Assembly: GCF_000407485.1 (NCBI RefSeq)
Contig: NZ_ASWD01000003.1
Location: 124,001-188,000 of the forward strand
Direction of reading: 5' to 3'
DNA from: Enterococcus pallens ATCC BAA-351
Lineage (GTDB): Bacteria > Bacillota > Bacilli > Lactobacillales > Enterococcaceae
DNA: 64,000 bases
The translations under genes and the position numbers were made by a program. Positions 18,565-27,201 of the stretch are shown here, in pieces (position 1 is the first letter of the stretch; every line of letters starts with the position of its first letter). The notes beneath the pieces were generated by a model. That model saw only the letters and a list, made by a program, of their open reading frames with translations, did not search any database and had not been told where the DNA came from.

Positions 18565-19204
18565 AGTTGAACTGGCAGCTATCTCACTAGTAAGGATTTC
18601 ATTTTTCTAAACCTATGAAAAATGAGGCTTATTTTCTTGCGCATACCATTCGACTAAACATTACGTAATGGTGTTTATAATAAGCTCCTAATCTTCTATC
18701 TTACTACCAATCCTGCAAAAAGTTGAACTGGCAGCTATCTCATTATTAAGGATTTCATTTTTCTAAACCCATGAAAAATGAGGCTTATTTTCTTGCGCTT
18801 ACCATTCAACTAAGCATTACATAATGATGTTTATAATAAGCTCCTAATTTTCTATCTTAATACCAATCCTGCGAAAAGTTGAACTGGCGGCTATCTCACT
18901 AGTAAGGATTTCATTTTTCTAAACCTATGAAAAATGAGGCTTATTTTCTTGCGCTTACCATTCGACTAAACATTACGTAATGGTGATCATATTGGGATAC
19001 CGGCATACTCTCTCTAACGATACCTCCTGCGAAAAGTTGAACTGGCAGCTATCTCACTAATAAGGATTTCATTTTTCTAAACCCGTGAAAAATGAGACTT
19101 ATTTTCTTGCGCTTACCATTCAACTAAGCATTACGTGACGGTGTTCATATTGGGATACCGGCATACTCTCTCTAACGATACCTCCTATGGAAAGTTGAAC
19201 TGGT
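18565..19204. repeat. Four tandem copies of a 156-158 bp repeat plus partial fifth
   Basis: Units start with AGTTGAACTGG at 18565, 18721, 18877 and 19035, with a terminal fragment at 19193; spacings are 156, 156, 158 and 158 bp. Each unit has a conserved core of about 109 bp and a variable tail. Tails of units 1 and 2 are alike (ATAATAAGCTCC type) and tails of units 3 and 4 are alike (TTGGGATACCGGC type). Each core carries a perfect 9-bp hairpin (TCATTTTTC with GAAAAATGA; 18599-18607 with 18617-18625 in unit 1) and a CATTACGTAATG palindrome in most copies. It fills nearly all of the 18415-19246 gene-free stretch. No function is known to me. Confidence 0.95.
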
Positions 19205-19238
19205 AAAAAAAGAAGCAGCCTTGGATTGGCTGCTTCTT
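19203..19238 (-). terminator. Terminator of the cbpB-like gene
   Basis: A perfect 11-bp stem (19210-19220 with 19228-19238) is followed on the minus strand by a run of T. It directly borders the repeat array. Confidence 0.9.
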
Positions 19239-19246
19239 GCTTTGGT

Positions 19247-19738
19247 CTATTTTGGTACTGTTGGCTGCAACACGAATTTTCCAGAAACATGGTGTTTCTT
19301 GTCCAGTTCATGGAAGGTATGGTTAACAGCTTTTAAAATTTCACGCCGTGTTACGATTCCTTTAAAAATTCCATCGTCGTCTAATACAGGAATGAAGGCA
19401 GCATCCACTAACAAGTGCATGATATCTTCTAAATCACAATTTTCTTTTACTACATCAATTTCAGTATCCATTACATCTGCTACAGTGTACTTACTCAAGT
19501 TTTTTGTATCTATCCCGTTTAAATCCATCATTTTGTTGACAACATCATTTAGGCTTAGCAAACCAATGAAACGATCACCTTTATCCAATACTGGTATTTT
19601 TGAATACCCCACTTTTGAAAGTACCAATAATGCATGCTCCAATGGATTACCAACCATGACATTCGCAACGTTTTCAGCCGGAATCATCATTGCGTCTTTC
19701 TTTTCAGACATTAATTCTTCGATTGCACGACTAATCAT
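19247..19738 (-). CDS. CBS-domain protein, CbpB (YkuL)-like
   Basis: A 163-residue protein of two CBS domains (about 18-70 and 85-140, with GYSKIPVLDKGDRFIGLLS and AAFIPVLDDDGIFKGIVTRRE). Length and layout match CbpB/YkuL of Listeria and Bacillus, which binds cyclic di-AMP and in its free form activates the (p)ppGpp synthetase Rel. That role is inferred by family. The ATG at 19738 has GGAGG 7 bp upstream; a longer frame from 19765 has no site. Confidence 0.85.
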   Translation of the reverse strand: MISRAIEELMSEKKDAMMIPAENVANVMVGNPLEHALLVLSKVGYSKIPVLDKGDRFIGLLSLNDVVNKMMDLNGIDTKNLSKYTVADVMDTEIDVVKENCDLEDIMHLLVDAAFIPVLDDDGIFKGIVTRREILKAVNHTFHELDKKHHVSGKFVLQPTVPK

Positions 19739-19832
19739 ACAACAGCCTCCGTTTCTACTTTCCACCTTTTATTTTACTGAAACATCTAAAAAGTAAGGGC
19801 TTTTTTGCTCAATGTTAAGTAAAAATTAGAAA

Positions 19833-20345
19833 CTATTTCGCAAATTCTGCCGTTAATTCTTCTACTGGTTGATGAGCTCGATTGTAGTATTGAACACTAT
19901 AAGCTGATTCTGTACTGTCAATAATCGCGTAGCTAGGAACTTGAATGGGGCCCCGTGGTTGAGAAATACTTCCCGGATTAACGAAAAGAATTCCTTTATC
20001 CATTTCAGCTACCGCCTGATGAATATGGCCAAACAGTGCAATCGTTGCACTTTCCTCTTGTGCTTGCAATGAAAGCATGGTTAAACCAAAACGAACATTT
20101 GAACGATGTCCATGGGTGATAAAAATACGGTCTTGTCCGATAGTGACAACCTGTTCTTGACGATAACCTGGATCATAGTCACAGTTTCCAGCTACCACTA
20201 TAAAGGAATCCCATAGAATATCATTAGCATTAAGTTCCGAATCTCCACAGTGGAACATAGCGTCTACTTTTCCTTCGTATCGATCCAGCAGATCAACTAA
20301 AATTTGACGATCACCATGATTGTCACTAACTACCAAATACTTCAT
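19833..20345 (-). CDS. YfcE/MJ0936-type metallophosphodiesterase
   Basis: A 170-residue calcineurin-like phosphodiesterase with the full metal-ligand set: SDNHGD, HCGDSE, GNCDYD, THGH and GHIHQ. Relatives (YfcE, MJ0936, YsnB) hydrolyse simple phosphodiesters in vitro, and the natural substrate is unknown. The ATG lies 4 bp after the stop of the fused rph-rdgB gene, so it belongs to the murI-rph operon, matching the rph-ysnA-ysnB order in Bacillus. Confidence 0.92.
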   Translation of the reverse strand: MKYLVVSDNHGDRQILVDLLDRYEGKVDAMFHCGDSELNANDILWDSFIVVAGNCDYDPGYRQEQVVTIGQDRIFITHGHRSNVRFGLTMLSLQAQEESATIALFGHIHQAVAEMDKGILFVNPGSISQPRGPIQVPSYAIIDSTESAYSVQYYNRAHQPVEELTAEFAK

Positions 20346-20349
20346 TTGC

Positions 20350-21687
20350 TTATTCCTCCAACCATTTTTGCCATACTTTTTCTAACTTTTTCACAGCTTT
20401 CGCTCGATGACTTACTTCATTTTTTTCAGCTGCTGTCATTTCAGCTGCTGTTTTATTAAACTCTGGAACAAAAAACAACGGATCGTAGCCGAAACCATTA
20501 TCTCCTTGTGGGATACGTGCAATTCTTCCTGGCCAATCTGCTTCTACTACTAAGCTTTCCTTACGAGGAGCCGCAAAAACTAATGTACAGTGGAAGTGAG
20601 CAGAACGTTTCTCGTCTGGTACTTCTGTCAGCTCGTGAAGCAGCTTAGCATTATTAGCAGCATCACTCTTATGATCGCCAGCAAAACGGGCGGAATAGAC
20701 CCCTGGCATACCATTTAAGGCATCAACAGCTAGACCAGAATCATCGGCTAAAACAGGCTGCTGAAGGATCTGGGCAATCGTTTCAGCCTTTAAACGCGCA
20801 TTTTCTTCAAAGGTTTTGCCCGTTTCTTCCACATCTGGTAAATCAGGAAAGTCAGCTAACGTTTTAATTTGATAGCCGGCACGTGCAAACAATGCTGAGA
20901 ATTCCTTAGCTTTTCCTTGGTTACCAGTAGCGATAACAATTGTTTTATCCGGCACTTCTGTCGAGTTATTGGTATGCAATGCTTCTTTTTGATAGCTGAT
21001 TAATTCTTCAATACCAGCTTTTCCATGTAAGATCAATGCATTTAATTCATTATCGTCAAACGTTGCCTCTTCACCAGTGCCTTGAATTTCAACAAAGCGG
21101 CCAGATTCAGTCATTACAATGTTCATGTCGACTGCAGCGGAAGAATCCTCAACATAGTCCAAATCAGTCACTACCTCTCCTGTCGGTAGAATACCTACAC
21201 TAATTGCAGCTAGATGCTCTTTGATTGGGTCTTCCGTTAATTCACCAGAAGCCAGCAATTTATTAATTGCCAAACGCAAAGCAACGAAACCTCCTGTAAT
21301 ACTTGCCGTACGTGTTCCACCGTCTGCCTGAATAACATCGCAATCAATGACGATGCTGCGTTCACCCAATTTAGCTAAGTCAATCACTGCTCGCAAAGCA
21401 CGACCGATTAATCGCTGAATCTCCATCGTTCTGCCTGAAAGCTTGCCTTTAGCACTCTCACGGCGATTACGGGTATTCGTTGCTCGTGGCAGCATGCTAT
21501 ACTCAGCAGTTACCCAGCCAGTTCCTTCCCCTCTCAAAAAAGGCGGCACAGAATCTTCTACTGTTGCCGAACAAATCACCTTAGTATCACCAAAAGAAAT
21601 AACTACTGATCCTTCTGGATGTTTAAAAACATTTGTTTCAATTGCTATGTTTCTTAATTGTTGCTGATTCCTACCATCATGGCGCAT
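20350..21687 (-). CDS. rph: Fused RNase PH and XTP/dITP pyrophosphatase
   Basis: One 445-residue reading frame carries two enzymes. Residues 1-240 are RNase PH, which trims tRNA 3' ends phosphorolytically ([40 protein letters not shown]). Residues about 252-445 are RdgB/Ham1, which removes non-canonical purine triphosphates ([48 protein letters not shown]). A short linker rich in Asn, Ser and Thr joins them. In most Firmicutes these are two adjacent genes. No stop or frameshift is visible at the junction. The start codon directly follows the murI stop codon. Confidence 0.95.
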   Translation of the reverse strand: MRHDGRNQQQLRNIAIETNVFKHPEGSVVISFGDTKVICSATVEDSVPPFLRGEGTGWVTAEYSMLPRATNTRNRRESAKGKLSGRTMEIQRLIGRALRAVIDLAKLGERSIVIDCDVIQADGGTRTASITGGFVALRLAINKLLASGELTEDPIKEHLAAISVGILPTGEVVTDLDYVEDSSAAVDMNIVMTESGRFVEIQGTGEEATFDDNELNALILHGKAGIEELISYQKEALHTNNSTEVPDKTIVIATGNQGKAKEFSALFARAGYQIKTLADFPDLPDVEETGKTFEENARLKAETIAQILQQPVLADDSGLAVDALNGMPGVYSARFAGDHKSDAANNAKLLHELTEVPDEKRSAHFHCTLVFAAPRKESLVVEADWPGRIARIPQGDNGFGYDPLFFVPEFNKTAAEMTAAEKNEVSHRAKAVKKLEKVWQKWLEE

Positions 21688-22500
21688 TTATTTTCCTCCC
21701 AAATGTATATGTTCAACCTCTAATGTTTTAAGTCCCAACCATTCGCCGGCAATGTCGCGAAACATCTTAGGAGAACCCGTGGTATAAAATTTACAGGTTT
21801 TTGCTTCTTTACGATCATAATTGTTCAAACTAAAATAATCTAATAGTGTGCTTAAATCATTAACTGTTTCTGCACCAGAATCAATCAAGGTCACATCACC
21901 GCCCATAACATTTTGAATGATTGGACGTAATAGTGGAAAATGGGTGCAGCCTAAAATTAATGTATCTGGCTTATCAAATAAAAACGGCGCTAGCGTTTCA
22001 GCCACAACCTTTTTAGCAACAGGACTGGCGAACTGATTACTTTCTACTAAAGCAACAAATTTAGGACAAGGCAGACTATGCACCTTGACTTCTGGGGATT
22101 TTTCTTTCAATTCCCGTTCATACATTGCGCTTTTGACTGTCCCTTCAGTACCAATTACACCAACTAAACCTGTTTGACTTACTTTCAGCGCAGAACGTGA
22201 GCCCGGCTGAATCACACCAATGACTGGGATATCTACTTTATCTCTAATCTCTTCTAAGGCCACTGCCGTTGCAGTATTACAAGCAATAACTAGCATTTTT
22301 ATTCCTTGTTTAATCAAAAATTGAGTCATTTGCCATGTAAACTCAAGCACTTGTTCAGCAGGACGAGGCCCGTACGGACAGCGTGCTGTATCCCCTAGAT
22401 AAAGGATGTGCTCATTAGGCAATTGCCGCATGGCTTCTTTTACAACAGTCAAACCGCCTACACCAGAATCAATAAAACCGATGGGTAATTCATTAGACAA
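21688..22500 (-). CDS. murI: Glutamate racemase
   Basis: MurI makes D-glutamate for peptidoglycan. The 270-residue protein has the paired catalytic cysteines Cys74 (VIACNTAT) and Cys185 (LGCTHFPLL), plus [12 protein letters not shown] and [11 protein letters not shown] near the N-terminus. The start is TTG at 22500 (then SNELPIG), with GGATGAG upstream; no in-frame ATG fits the family length. First gene of the murI-rph/rdgB-phosphodiesterase operon. Confidence 0.97.
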   Translation of the reverse strand: MSNELPIGFIDSGVGGLTVVKEAMRQLPNEHILYLGDTARCPYGPRPAEQVLEFTWQMTQFLIKQGIKMLVIACNTATAVALEEIRDKVDIPVIGVIQPGSRSALKVSQTGLVGVIGTEGTVKSAMYERELKEKSPEVKVHSLPCPKFVALVESNQFASPVAKKVVAETLAPFLFDKPDTLILGCTHFPLLRPIIQNVMGGDVTLIDSGAETVNDLSTLLDYFSLNNYDRKEAKTCKFYTTGSPKMFRDIAGEWLGLKTLEVEHIHLGGK

Positions 22501-22605
22501 TATTTCTCATCCTATCCTTTTACAAGTTTCACCTTATTTTGTACTTTTTGGACATTTTTTTCAAGTCCTAGATTTTTCAATTGAATGCTGCCGAAGACGC
22601 TTTCT

Positions 22606-22634
22606 TTGTTAGAATGTTCTCTCAATGCTAAAAT
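22606..22634 (+). promoter_or_regulatory. Promoter of the 79-residue gene
   Basis: TTGTTA (22606-22611), 17 bp, TAAAAT (22629-22634). It ends 19 bp before the start codon. Confidence 0.6.
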
Positions 22635-22653
22635 AAAGCTAGAGGTGATTCAA

Positions 22654-22893
22654 ATGAAAAAAGAAGAAATAGCGGAAAACCTTGGTAAAGCTTCTGCTGG
22701 AGATATCAATGAAGATCCTGCTACAAAGAAAAACGAAAAATTGTTGAAGCAAGAGAGCAAAAAGAAAACTTCGAATAAAGAATTCAATTTTACTGAGCGT
22801 TTGGGTAAAACAGTTGCTGGTGCTGTGTATGAGGATCCTGCCATGGAAAAGACCCAAGAAGAAACTGAAGCGCAAATAGATGAAAATAAATAA
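22654..22893 (+). CDS. Small hydrophilic protein with duplicated motif
   Basis: I do not recognise this 79-residue protein. It is soluble and strongly charged, with a Lys-rich middle and a Glu-rich end. A motif occurs twice: ENLGKASAGDINEDPATKK (about 9-27) and ERLGKTVAGAVYEDPAMEK (about 48-66), giving the pattern LGKxxAGxxxEDPAxxK. The GAGGTG site lies 6 bp before the ATG at 22654, and the gene has its own promoter and a perfect terminator. Those signals make it a real gene despite its size. Confidence 0.85.
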   Translation: MKKEEIAENLGKASAGDINEDPATKKNEKLLKQESKKKTSNKEFNFTERLGKTVAGAVYEDPAMEKTQEETEAQIDENK

Positions 22894-22898
22894 TGGTT

Positions 22899-22935
22899 AA
22901 ACGTGCCAATACCTAGGTATTGGCACGTTTCTTTT
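22899..22935 (+). terminator. Terminator of the 79-residue gene
   Basis: A perfect 32-bp palindrome (22899-22913 with 22916-22930) is followed by TTTCTTTT. Confidence 0.9.
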
Positions 22936-22940
22936 GCACT

Positions 22941-22977
22941 AAAAAATCCAGAGAAGCAACGAAGCTTTCTCTGGATT
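22941..22977 (-). terminator. Terminator of the amino-acid ABC operon
   Basis: The arms 22945-22957 and 22964-22977 pair with one bulge. A T run follows on the minus strand, just past the last permease stop codon. Confidence 0.85.
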
Positions 22978-22981
22978 GCGA

Positions 22982-23638
22982 TTAATAATTGTACTTGCTG
23001 TTTTCCAAATAGCGTGAAGCCAAGGACAATGCATAACAAACCACGAAATACATCGCTGTCATCGCAACAAACATTGGAATGACATAATTAGTATTTTGTC
23101 CATAAACAATTCGTGCATTATGCATCAGCTCAGGCAAGGAAATAATTACCGCTAAAGATGTATCTTTGATCAAAGAAATTAATTGGCTTAAAATAGCCGG
23201 CAGCATTGATTTGAACGCTTGCGGAATAATGATAATCATCAACGTCTGAATATATGTCAAACCCGATGACAAACCAGCTTCTGTTTGCCCATTTGGGACA
23301 GCGTTTAAGCCTGCCCGGAATATTTCAGACAACATTGCTGATTCAAAAATTGTTAACGCTGCTACAGCTGCCCAGAAGATATTCAATTTAATCCCAATTT
23401 GCGGTAAGGCAAAATAGGTAAAGAAAATAATCAGCAGCAAAGGTAGATTGCGAATGATATCTACTATTACTCCAACAATTTTTGACACGAATGGAATGCC
23501 GCTATAACGTACTGTTCCAGCAATTCCTCCTAAAATCATACTGAAAATAATTGAAACAATTGATACTTGAATCGTTACCCAAAGTCCGTCTAAAAGGAAT
23601 CGGATGTTGATCCAAGAAAATGCACCACTAAAGTCCAT
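22982..23638 (-). CDS. Amino-acid ABC transporter permease (second)
   Basis: A 218-residue HisM/GlnP-type permease with about five membrane helices. It carries the EAA loop (EAGLSSGLTYIQTLMIIIIPQAFKSMLPA at about 138-166), which contacts the ATPase. It imports a polar amino acid, probably glutamate, glutamine or aspartate, together with the three genes upstream. The last gene of the operon, 15 bp after the first permease. Confidence 0.93.
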   Translation of the reverse strand: MDFSGAFSWINIRFLLDGLWVTIQVSIVSIIFSMILGGIAGTVRYSGIPFVSKIVGVIVDIIRNLPLLLIIFFTYFALPQIGIKLNIFWAAVAALTIFESAMLSEIFRAGLNAVPNGQTEAGLSSGLTYIQTLMIIIIPQAFKSMLPAILSQLISLIKDTSLAVIISLPELMHNARIVYGQNTNYVIPMFVAMTAMYFVVCYALSLASRYLENSKYNY

Positions 23639-23653
23639 TACTTTCCTCCCTTT

Positions 23654-24298
23654 CTAGACGCTCGCCCAATGCTTATCCAAATAATTCATTAGATAAGACA
23701 ACGGCAAGGTTAATACTAAATAGAATAATCCGACAATAATATACGTATCAAAGGTATTGAAGGTGGTACTAGCAATTAAATCTCCCTGATACATCAAATC
23801 TAGCCCAGCAACCATCGCTAGAATAGACGAATTTTTAATCAGGTTGATAAATTGATTCCCTAATGGTGGAACTACAATCTTAAACGCCTGCGGTAACACA
23901 ATATAACGCATGGTTTCCGCGTAAGAGAACCCTGAAGATAAACCTGCTTCCATTTGTCCCTTTGGTACAGTTTGAATTCCGGAACGAACCGTTTCAGCAA
24001 TAAAAGCTGAGGTATAAATTGTCAACCCGATCGTTCCTGCTTGAAACCCGTCAAAGCTGTAAAAATACATCGGTGCCACTACGTAGAAGAACATAACAAT
24101 AATCAACAATGGAATATTTCTAAAGAAAGCCACATAAGCCTTGGCTAAACTACGTATCACACTATTATGTGATAATTGAAAAATTGCCATTAAGGTACCT
24201 ATGATTAAACTAAAAATCAATGCCAAGATACTGGCATACAAAGTGAATTTAAATCCTTCGAAAAATTCGCCGGAATAACTGCTAAATAAATTAGCCAT
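23654..24298 (-). CDS. Amino-acid ABC transporter permease (first)
   Basis: A 214-residue HisM-type permease with the EAA loop EAGLSSGFSYAETMRYIVLPQAFK. The ATG at 24298 (MANLFSSYSG) lies within the last codons of the binding-protein gene, with GGGGG upstream, and implies coupled translation. An ATG at 24355 would overlap that gene by 65 bp and is rejected. The two different permeases would form a heterodimeric channel. Confidence 0.93.
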   Translation of the reverse strand: MANLFSSYSGEFFEGFKFTLYASILALIFSLIIGTLMAIFQLSHNSVIRSLAKAYVAFFRNIPLLIIVMFFYVVAPMYFYSFDGFQAGTIGLTIYTSAFIAETVRSGIQTVPKGQMEAGLSSGFSYAETMRYIVLPQAFKIVVPPLGNQFINLIKNSSILAMVAGLDLMYQGDLIASTTFNTFDTYIIVGLFYLVLTLPLSYLMNYLDKHWASV

Positions 24299-25127
24299 TG
24301 AATTTAGCCCCCTTTGCTGCTTTTCCTTCTGGATCATTTGGGAACCACTTATCATAAATCTTATCGTAAGTGCCGTTATCGTGCATATCTCTTAAAGCAC
24401 CATCTACTTCATTAAGAAAATCCTCTTGCCCTTTATTGATTGCAATTCCATAAGGCTCCTTCGTGAAGGTTCCGCCAACTAATCCGTAGTTATTGTTCTC
24501 TGAGGCCATCCCCAATAGAATCGCATTATCTGTTGTCATAGCATCGCCTTGACCAGATTGTAAAGCAGTAAATGCTTCTGCATAGTTTTCCAACTCTAAA
24601 ATATTAGCCTGTGGTGCATGTTCACGAATATTTACTGCAGAGGTAGAACCTTTTACTACTAATACCGTATCTTGGTCAGTCAAATCGTTGATACTTTGAA
24701 TATGACTACCTTTTTTAACTAACAAAGATTGCCCAGCATCAAAATAAATATCAGAAAAATCCACCTGACCTAAGCGTTCTTCGGTAATGGTCATAGTCGC
24801 AATAATGCCATCAATATTCCCATTTTTCAACAACGGAATACGAGTCTTAGAGGTTACTTCGACAAATTCAGCTTTGCCTTCCTCGCCAAGAATCTCCTTG
24901 GTAATCGCTCGAGCGATATCAATATCAAAACCTTCGACCTTTCGAGTTTCTACGTTCATCATTCCAAACAAACGAGTATCATATTTCACTCCCCAGGTTA
25001 TTACGGGATCTTCCTTGATTCGTTTTGCTATATTTTCGTTTGCCACACTGTCCCCTTTACAAGCTGATAATCCGATGACTACCAATCCTAAGAGAAAGAA
25101 GGAGACAAGCTTTTTCACTTTTGACAT
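24291..25127 (-). CDS. Amino-acid ABC transporter binding lipoprotein
   Basis: A family 3 solute-binding lipoprotein of 278 residues: signal segment with lipobox LSAC, then two lobes. VEGFDIDIARAI, IATMTITEERLGQVDFSDIYF and VVKGSTSAVNI are the blocks that bind the amino-acid backbone. Similar proteins bind glutamate, glutamine or aspartate; the exact ligand is not readable. The ATG at 25127 has AGGAGG 6 bp upstream. Confidence 0.93.
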   Translation of the reverse strand: MSKVKKLVSFFLLGLVVIGLSACKGDSVANENIAKRIKEDPVITWGVKYDTRLFGMMNVETRKVEGFDIDIARAITKEILGEEGKAEFVEVTSKTRIPLLKNGNIDGIIATMTITEERLGQVDFSDIYFDAGQSLLVKKGSHIQSINDLTDQDTVLVVKGSTSAVNIREHAPQANILELENYAEAFTALQSGQGDAMTTDNAILLGMASENNNYGLVGGTFTKEPYGIAINKGQEDFLNEVDGALRDMHDNGTYDKIYDKWFPNDPEGKAAKGAKFNG

Positions 25128-25137
25128 AGTCATCCTC

Positions 25138-25875
25138 CTAGTGGTTAATTACTTTACTTACAAATTGTTGTGCTCGAATTTCTTTTGGTTTTTCAAAGAA
25201 TCCCTTAACATCCCGAGTATCTTCCAGCACTTCGCCCTCTGCCATAAAAATGATTCGATCAGCTACTTCCCGAGCGAAGCCCATTTCATGCGTAACGACA
25301 ATCATAGACATGCCGTCTTTGGCGATTTTCTTCATAACATTCAGCACATCCCCGATCATTTCCGGGTCTAATGCAGAAGTAGGCTCGTCAAATAGCAGCA
25401 GATCAGGATTCATTGCCAAGCCGCGGGCGATTGCAATCCGCTGCTGCTGTCCACCAGAAAGCATAGACGGATAAGAGTCCTTCTTATCTAGCATATCTAC
25501 ACGATTCAATAATTTTTCAGCTGTTTTATTGGCTTCAGCTTCTGGCTGCTTTAAAACCTTAATAGGTGCCAAAGTAATATTTTCTAACGCCGTTTTATTT
25601 GGGTATAGATTAAAATGTTGGAACACCATTCCGATATTCTTCCGGATATCCTTCAGCTTGACATCCTTGCTATGTAAATCTTTTCCATTTACTAATAAGT
25701 GTCCGGATGAAATCTGTTCCAATCCATTGATACAGCGAAGCATCGTGCTTTTTCCGGATCCTGAAGGGCCAATCACCACAACTACCTCACCTTTATCAAA
25801 AGCCAAATTGATATTTTTCAAGGCATGAAACTTCCCATAATACTTCTCAACCTCTTTAAATTCGACCATTGCCAT
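25138..25875 (-). CDS. Amino-acid ABC transporter ATPase, GlnQ-like
   Basis: A 245-residue ATPase with Walker A GPSGSGKST (about 35-43), Q-loop MVFQHFNLYPN, signature LSGGQQQRIAIARGLA, Walker B LLLFDEPTSALDPE and the H-loop THEMGFA. It powers the importer encoded by the next three genes. GGGGTG lies 7 bp before the ATG. First gene of the operon. Confidence 0.96.
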   Translation of the reverse strand: MAMVEFKEVEKYYGKFHALKNINLAFDKGEVVVVIGPSGSGKSTMLRCINGLEQISSGHLLVNGKDLHSKDVKLKDIRKNIGMVFQHFNLYPNKTALENITLAPIKVLKQPEAEANKTAEKLLNRVDMLDKKDSYPSMLSGGQQQRIAIARGLAMNPDLLLFDEPTSALDPEMIGDVLNVMKKIAKDGMSMIVVTHEMGFAREVADRIIFMAEGEVLEDTRDVKGFFEKPKEIRAQQFVSKVINH

Positions 25876-25930
25876 GTATGAACACCCCTACTCTTCCTAA
25901 TTTAATTCTAATTTTTCAGACCTAACTCTA

Positions 25931-25960
25931 ATTATATGCTAAGTTTTTTTCGTTTGTAAA
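25931..25960 (-). promoter_or_regulatory. Promoter of the amino-acid ABC operon
   Basis: On the minus strand TTTACA (25960-25955), 18 bp, perfect TATAAT (25936-25931), about 55 bp before the ATPase start. Confidence 0.6.
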
Positions 25961-26118
25961 GAAAAAAATCTGATGTTAGTGAAAAACAATTCCAAAACAT
26001 TACTAATCCATGTTAAGTTTCCTGACACTAGAATTTCTACCTAATTAAAGCTTTAAAGAATTAGCAGTTGTTTAAATGGTGAAAAAAAGGTACTATTTTA
26101 AGGTAGGTTGAAGACTAA

Positions 26119-27153
<1,035 letters not shown>

Positions 27154-27160
27154 AACAAAG

Positions 27161-27197
27161 AAAAAATCGATTCGGAATAATTCCGGATCGATTTTTT
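27161..27197. terminator. Bidirectional terminator between trpS and pheT
   Basis: A 17-bp stem (27161-27177 with 27181-27197) with one G-T type pair, a 3-nt loop, and six A and six T at its ends. Confidence 0.93.
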
Positions 27198-27201
27198 ATG
27201 T

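Noticed and set aside
18614-18667. A 17-codon open frame (MKNEAYFL and so on) present in all four repeat units
   Set aside because: No ribosome binding site at proper distance, unit 4 starts with GTG, and the base differences among units are mostly amino-acid changing, so there is no sign of selection on a peptide.
18565-19204. Repeat array as a CRISPR
   Set aside because: Units are 156-158 bp and similar along their length; there are no short repeats with unique spacers and no cas genes nearby.
19221-19796. A 191-codon plus-strand open frame
   Set aside because: Lies antisense across the cbpB-like gene, has no ribosome binding site, and its product has no recognisable domain.
24787-25371. 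A 194-codon plus-strand open frame
   Set aside because: Antisense to two well-supported ABC transporter genes; a shadow of their codon bias.
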